The position numbers and the translations under genes are program-made. A stretch of DNA of 7,982 bases, taken from NCBI GenBank assembly GCA_900554095.1, contig USGC01000077.1:1-7982 (forward strand), read 5' to 3'. This stretch comes from an uncultured bacterium (lineage in GTDB: Bacteria > Cyanobacteriota > Vampirovibrionia > Gastranaerophilales > Gastranaerophilaceae). The notes under the pieces are model-generated. The model ran no database searches. It was given only the letters and a program-made list of their open reading frames with translations, and was not told the origin of the DNA. Of the stretch, positions 5,903 to 7,982 are shown piece after piece. Within the stretch, counting starts at the first letter, position 1; every line of letters starts with the position of its first letter.

Positions 5903-5934
5903 GGGTTGGTTCCCGACTAGAGAGGAGGGCTAAT

Positions 5935-6015
5935 ATGGATAATTTCAATTTAGCATTATTCTTAATCTTTTTGATTTTGTACATATTAAAAAATGGCTCT
6001 CACCAAATAAGGTAA
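5935..6015 (+). CDS. 26-residue hydrophobic peptide, probable type I toxin
   Basis: The ORF reads MDNFNLALFLIFLILYILKN (1-20) and then GSHQIR. A short polar start (D2, N3, N5) leads into one continuous hydrophobic helix at about 4-18, followed by a basic, polar tail with K19, H23 and R26. This is the plan of small membrane-active type I toxins such as Fst and the holin-like toxins of Firmicutes, which depolarise the inner membrane when overproduced. I see no residue-level match to a named family. Support comes from the AGGAGGG ribosome binding site at ideal spacing, its own promoter and structured leader, and an antisense RNA whose terminator lies over its last codons. It is too short for most gene finders. 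An alternative is a small membrane regulator not linked to toxicity. Confidence 0.7.
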   Translation: MDNFNLALFLIFLILYILKNGSHQIR

Positions 6016-6024
6016 GAACCATTT
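5988..6024 (-). terminator. Intrinsic terminator of the antisense RNA (and of the XRE pair upstream)
   Basis: On the minus strand, 6024-6011 pairs with 6004-5991 in 14 consecutive pairs, two of them G-U, around a 6-nt loop. Six T follow or overlap the stem end (5993-5988). On the plus strand the two G-U pairs become C-A mismatches and no T tract follows. The structure is therefore tuned to the minus-strand RNA. It covers the last toxin codons and the stop. Confidence 0.75.
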
Positions 6025-6031
6025 AGACCTC
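6024..6031 (+). repeat. Direct repeat B, distal copy
   Basis: TAGACCTC, identical to 5895-5902, directly beyond the terminator stem and inside the antisense RNA segment. Its CCTCT extension (6028-6032) is also complementary to AGAGG of the toxin ribosome binding site. Confidence 0.5.
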
Positions 6032-6052
6032 TAAAGAGTATCCGGCAGCTTA

Positions 6053-6065
6053 GGAAACTGCCACC
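6053..6065 (+). repeat. Direct repeat A, distal copy
   Basis: GGAAACTGCCACC, 11 of 13 identical to 5871-5883. It encodes the first part of the predicted antisense RNA, including one arm of its 5' hairpin. Confidence 0.6.
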
Positions 6066-6075
6066 CTTCATATAT

Positions 6076-6104
6076 ATTATTTACGATTTTTTGCATTTTG
6101 TCAA
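6076..6104 (-). promoter_or_regulatory. Promoter of the antisense RNA
   Basis: On the minus strand a perfect TTGACA (6104-6099) and AATAAT (6081-6076, 5 of 6) are separated by exactly 17 bp. This is among the best sigma-70 promoters in the window. It begins about 20 bp after the stop of the XRE gene at 6123 and points away from any further minus-strand ORF, so its product should be non-coding. Confidence 0.8.
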
Positions 6105-6122
6105 GTGCCTGGAATAAATATT

Positions 6123-6398
6123 TCATTCGTCAATGAGCGTAAAGTCCTCGCCGAGTTCTTGTTCTAAAATTTTAACAAACTCCGAGGGTTTCAAGCCGAG
6201 AGCTTCTGCTATCTTCCAAAAAGTTACAAACTTACAGTCAATTTCTGCTCTTTCTATTTTGCTTAAATTACTGTCATTAAGTCCATATTCATTAGCTAAT
6301 CTATTATTAGAAATTCCAATTTCATCTTCCCGAATTTTTCTAATAATTTCTCCTAACTTTGCCCTTAATTGTAAACTTTTTTCATCTTTATATTGCAT
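6123..6398 (-). CDS. XRE-family helix-turn-helix protein, 91 aa
   Basis: A small DNA-binding protein of the lambda Cro/C1 type. The helix-turn-helix spans about residues 14-75. LGEIIRKIRE (15-24) is the first helix, NNRLANEYGLNDSNLSKIER (31-50) covers the turn and recognition helices, and the region ending in ALGLKPSEFVKIL (66-78) closes the fold. A short acidic tail (ELGEDFTLIDE) follows. No effector domain is present. GAGGAA lies 4-5 nt before the ATG at 6398. It starts 13 nt after the stop of the next XRE gene upstream, so the two form an operon. With no terminator after it, transcription could continue through the antisense RNA to the terminator at 5988-6024, so the operon could contribute antitoxin RNA. 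Confidence 0.9.
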   Translation of the reverse strand: MQYKDEKSLQLRAKLGEIIRKIREDEIGISNNRLANEYGLNDSNLSKIERAEIDCKFVTFWKIAEALGLKPSEFVKILEQELGEDFTLIDE

Positions 6399-6411
6399 AT
6401 TTCCTCATATT

Positions 6412-6624
6412 TTAAAAGTAAAATAAATCTTTCGGTTCAAGGTTTAACGCTTTAGCAAAATCAAATATAACAGAAACCGGTGTATTTAATTCTCCTCGTT
6501 CAACCATGCCAACATAATTCCTACTTTTGCCAATCAGTTCAGCCACTTTTTCTTGCGAAAAGTTTAAACTTTTACGAGCATACCTTATATTTTTACCAAG
6601 TTTTTTTAAATAAACTTTACTCAT
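6412..6624 (-). CDS. XRE-family helix-turn-helix protein, 70 aa
   Basis: Essentially a bare helix-turn-helix domain: LGKNIRYARKSLNFSQEKVA (9-28), then ELIGKSRNYVGMVERGEL (29-46), then ALNLEPKDLFYF (59-70). That is the canonical order F/L-S-Q-E-x-V/L-A, S-x-x-Y-V, E-R-G-x, with L-x-P-x-x-L-F at the end. Length is typical of Cro/C1-like repressors without an oligomerisation domain. No ribosome binding site precedes the ATG at 6624. A CATTAT (6636-6631) ends 6 nt upstream, at the leaderless spacing seen elsewhere in the window, but it is a weaker -10. First gene of the two-gene XRE operon and the likely regulator of the divergent promoter region at 6668-6699. Confidence 0.9.
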   Translation of the reverse strand: MSKVYLKKLGKNIRYARKSLNFSQEKVAELIGKSRNYVGMVERGELNTPVSVIFDFAKALNLEPKDLFYF

Positions 6625-6667
6625 TTTTCAATAATGTATGTTGAATTAAAACATTTCTACCAAGCCT

Positions 6668-6699
6668 CACTTGTCAAAAACCTCCAAAAGTGCTATTAT
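6668..6699 (+). promoter_or_regulatory. Strong plus-strand promoter with inverted-repeat candidate operator
   Basis: TTGTCA (6671-6676), a 17-bp spacer, and TATTAT (6694-6699) preceded by TGC (extended -10). An inverted repeat CACTT (6668-6672) and AAGTG (6688-6692) spans the -35 and spacer. The -35 overlaps a minus-strand TTGACA (6677-6672) that faces the 70-residue XRE gene, although a convincing minus-strand -10 at 17-18 bp is missing. The plan is that of a repressor/cro divergent control region. Confidence 0.65.
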
Positions 6700-6721
6700 T
6701 TATGCAATAAAGGAGATAAAA

Positions 6722-6745
6722 ATGTTAAATTCTAACACAAGTTAA
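6722..6745 (+). pseudogene. Seven-codon ORF behind a strong promoter and ribosome binding site, likely a truncated gene start
   Basis: AAAGGAG (6709-6715) lies 6 nt before an ATG that reads MLNSNTS and stops at 6745, four bases before the 3' end of the convergent XRE gene. Promoter, ribosome binding site and start are all good, yet no gene follows. The simplest reading is that the gene once driven from here was lost by a deletion or insertion with its junction near 6725-6748. A short leader peptide or an untranslated antisense transcript against the XRE gene is an alternative. Confidence 0.4.
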
Positions 6746-6748
6746 ACC

Positions 6749-7117
6749 TTACCCATCCAAAGCAATGATAATGTTGTAAATCGTTTTCAATTTCTTATCA
6801 TCAGCAGAAAGCAAAATGCGATTTATTTCTTTTTGTAAATCATTGTTTTTACTAGATAAATTACATATATTGGATTTAAAAAAGAAAGATGGTTCGACAT
6901 TAAAAAAATTGGATAAGTTCGCCAAAACTTCGCAGGAAATAAAAGTTCGACCGGTTTCAATGGCCGTGATGGATTTTCTCTCAAGCCCGATAATCTCTGC
7001 AAGCTGCTCTTGGGTTAAATCTTTGGACAGCCTTAGTATTTTAACATTTTTACCAATTGTTTTATTAATTTCGTTAATATCGAACATATTTATATCATAA
7101 TTTCTTTTTTTTGGCAT
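6749..7117 (-). CDS. XRE-family helix-turn-helix protein, 122 aa
   Basis: Residues 21-80 form the helix-turn-helix: IGKNVKILRLSKDLTQEQLA (21-40), EIIGLERKSITAIETGRTF (41-59), and NFFNVEPSFFF (70-80), with the standard LTQEQLAE and I-x-x-I-E-x-G-R pattern. The C-terminal 40 residues are polar and helical (SADDKKLKTIYNIIIALDG), a common tail in XRE regulators that may mediate dimerisation. A second in-frame Met at residue 11 (7087) could be the true start. Neither Met has a convincing ribosome binding site, so the start is uncertain. It is divergent from the DUF1796 gene, with 60 bp between them, and convergent with the orphan promoter at 6671-6699. It does not share an operon with the other two XRE genes. 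Confidence 0.9.
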   Translation of the reverse strand: MPKKRNYDINMFDINEINKTIGKNVKILRLSKDLTQEQLAEIIGLERKSITAIETGRTFISCEVLANLSNFFNVEPSFFFKSNICNLSSKNNDLQKEINRILLSADDKKLKTIYNIIIALDG

Positions 7118-7177
7118 TTCTAGCTGATTTAATTAGGCTTATATCTATTCAAATGTTACATTAATGGAGGATAATTC

Positions 7178-7936
7178 ATGCATAAACACGTTAAAATTAG
7201 AACTTTTTTCAGTAAAGCGCTCTCCTTTTGGCTTCCTTCGCCTTGGAGGAAAGAGTTTCGCGATTTTATCTTTTGGGCCTCTTTTCACGACTTTTTGAAG
7301 TTTAAAAAGCAGAGGTTTGTTATTGTGTCCCTTGGCTCTAATTGTCTTGTCAGAGTGCTTACCACCGCCGCTAAGCTAAAACCTCGTAAGTTCTACGGCG
7401 AAAAATCTTGTCCTTTCGATCTTTGTTCTAATCCCGACTTCAATAACGTCGCTTTTTTGATTGAAAACGACTTTCATGACTTCTTCGACTTGCTCCCGAG
7501 GGATGAGAGTACTTTTCCGCATGACTGTAAGCTTTCAAATAAACAATTCAAAAATCGATATCTTAAGAGGTTTCAAAACTTCCGCAACATTTTGAAAGCC
7601 GACAACAAAATTTATTTTATTTATTCTGATTATGTTAACCTCCCCGACAGGGACGACGTTTTAAGGCTTTATCAGGTGCTTAAGGACAAAAGGCAAGGCA
7701 AGCCGTTTGATTTTATTCTCCTTACTAATGAATATATTGATGGATTAGATGGCATCATTCAGCTTCCTGATGATTTTCGTATTACCGACAACAATTGGGT
7801 TGTTTACTTTATTAACAAGTATGGTAAATTCGACAACTATTACACCCGATATTGCGAGAGGATGGGCAAAAGGCTTTCCGACACTATTATGGAGAGAGAA
7901 GGTTCCCAACCGAAGTTTCCTCCTGAACGCTTGTGA
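7178..7936 (+). CDS. DUF1796 family putative papain-like cysteine peptidase, 252 aa
   Basis: The core FVIVSLGSNCLVRVLTTAAK (47-66) followed by SCPFDLCSNPDF (77-88) is the DUF1796 signature: S-L-G-x-x-C, then P-F-D about 25 residues on. Cys56 is the presumed nucleophile, and the FPHD stretch (113-116) offers a candidate His-Asp. The family is predicted to have a papain-like fold; substrates are not established, and members often sit in polysaccharide or other accessory loci. The N-terminal 45 residues are basic and aromatic but not a clear signal peptide. The start is supported by GGAGG (7166-7170) 7 nt upstream. It is divergent from the 122-residue XRE gene, which may control it. The gene looks rich in pyrimidine-ending codons compared with its neighbours, hinting at separate origin. 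Confidence 0.85.
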   Translation: MHKHVKIRTFFSKALSFWLPSPWRKEFRDFIFWASFHDFLKFKKQRFVIVSLGSNCLVRVLTTAAKLKPRKFYGEKSCPFDLCSNPDFNNVAFLIENDFHDFFDLLPRDESTFPHDCKLSNKQFKNRYLKRFQNFRNILKADNKIYFIYSDYVNLPDRDDVLRLYQVLKDKRQGKPFDFILLTNEYIDGLDGIIQLPDDFRITDNNWVVYFINKYGKFDNYYTRYCERMGKRLSDTIMEREGSQPKFPPERL

Positions 7937-7963
7937 GCTTTGAAACTTCCGTAAGGCGCAGGC

Positions 7964-7981
7964 GACGTCTTTTCACACGTC
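7964..7981 (+). other. Hairpin after the DUF1796 gene, at the window edge
   Basis: GACGT (7964-7968) and ACGTC (7977-7981) form a 5-bp stem with an 8-nt loop, 28 bp after the stop. It may be the start of a terminator or of the next element; the window ends before any T tract could be seen. Confidence 0.25.
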
Positions 7982-7982
7982 C

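Larger units (their letters stand above)
5871..5934 (+). promoter_or_regulatory. Structured leader of the small toxin mRNA with strong ribosome binding site
   Basis: The leader holds a perfect hairpin TCGGG/CCCGA (5901-5905 with 5912-5916, 6-nt loop). A competing longer-range pairing is GGAACC (5871-5876) with GGTTCC (5908-5913). The ribosome binding site AGAGGAGGG at 5921-5929, 5-6 nt before the ATG, is one of the strongest in the window. CCTC at 5899-5902 can pair with the GAGG of that site. Two blocks of this leader are repeated downstream of the ORF (see the repeat entries). Structured, self-occluding leaders are typical of type I toxin mRNAs. Confidence 0.5.
5985..6069 (-). ncRNA. Probable antisense antitoxin RNA, about 80-85 nt
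   Basis: The promoter at 6104-6076 predicts a start near 6069, and the terminator predicts an end near 5986. The RNA would fold as GGCAG/CTGCC (6062-6058 with 6048-6044, extended inward with G-U and A-U pairs), a small CTC/GAG stem at about 6036-6027, and the terminal 14-bp hairpin. It is perfectly complementary to the 3' end of the toxin ORF and what follows, and imperfectly to two blocks of the toxin leader. It would repress toxin translation or destabilise the mRNA, as in the par (Fst) system. Boundaries are predicted, not measured. Confidence 0.6.

Noticed and set aside
5901..5916. TCGGG-TTGGTT-CCCGA looks somewhat like the T arm of a tRNA
   Set aside because: The loop lacks the TTCRA pattern, and no acceptor, D or anticodon arm or CCA end can be placed around it.
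7134..7162. TAGGCT-17-TACATT with TGn as promoter of the DUF1796 gene
   Set aside because: Only 3 of 6 and 4 of 6 matches, and the predicted start would remove the GGAGG ribosome binding site from the mRNA.

Overview
The window is 7,982 bases of AT-rich bacterial chromosome. Gene density is high, and the mix is vertically inherited housekeeping genes on the left and small accessory genes on the right. The BioY variant (long N-terminus, motif resembling cyanobacterial forms), the low GC and the tetratricopeptide and GGDEF proteins suggest a non-photosynthetic cyanobacterial relative of the gut Gastranaerophilales/Melainabacteria type. This is an inference from recognition, not a search, and another low-GC phylum is possible.

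Left part (1-5788). The 5' part of mnmE (tRNA U34 modification GTPase) runs off the left edge on the minus strand. A lone 229-residue protein of unknown function, with a virion-like composition, lies upstream of it on the same strand and ends in a clear intrinsic terminator. Divergent from that gene is a 588-residue protein made almost wholly of tetratricopeptide repeats. It converges on a minus-strand diguanylate cyclase with a degenerate receiver domain and an altered GGDEF signature (GDEEF). A plus-strand pair follows: rimI (ribosomal protein N-acetyltransferase) overlaps bioY (biotin transporter S component) by ATGA. mnmE, the TPR gene and rimI all have a -10 hexamer ending exactly 6 nt before the ATG, which predicts leaderless mRNAs. 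Genes with a longer leader, by contrast, carry Shine-Dalgarno sequences.

Right part (5789-7982). This is an accessory region. Its centre is a probable type I toxin-antitoxin locus that resembles the Fst/par arrangement of Firmicute plasmids. A plus-strand promoter and structured leader precede a very strong ribosome binding site and a 26-codon ORF for a hydrophobic peptide (5935-6015). A consensus promoter on the minus strand (6076-6104) drives a short antisense RNA, which ends at a terminator hairpin lying over the 3' end of the ORF. Two sequence blocks in the toxin leader recur as direct repeats beyond the ORF, so the antisense RNA can pair with the mRNA at both ends. Next to it are two tandem minus-strand XRE regulators, then an overlapping divergent promoter whose plus-strand side has a good promoter and ribosome binding site but reads only a 7-codon ORF. 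A third XRE regulator follows on the minus strand, and last a plus-strand DUF1796 putative papain-like cysteine peptidase. The clustering of repressors, an orphan cro-like promoter and a toxin-antitoxin module looks like the remnant of a mobile element.

No tRNA, rRNA, CRISPR array or insertion sequence was found, and no stretch over 300 bases lacks a gene.
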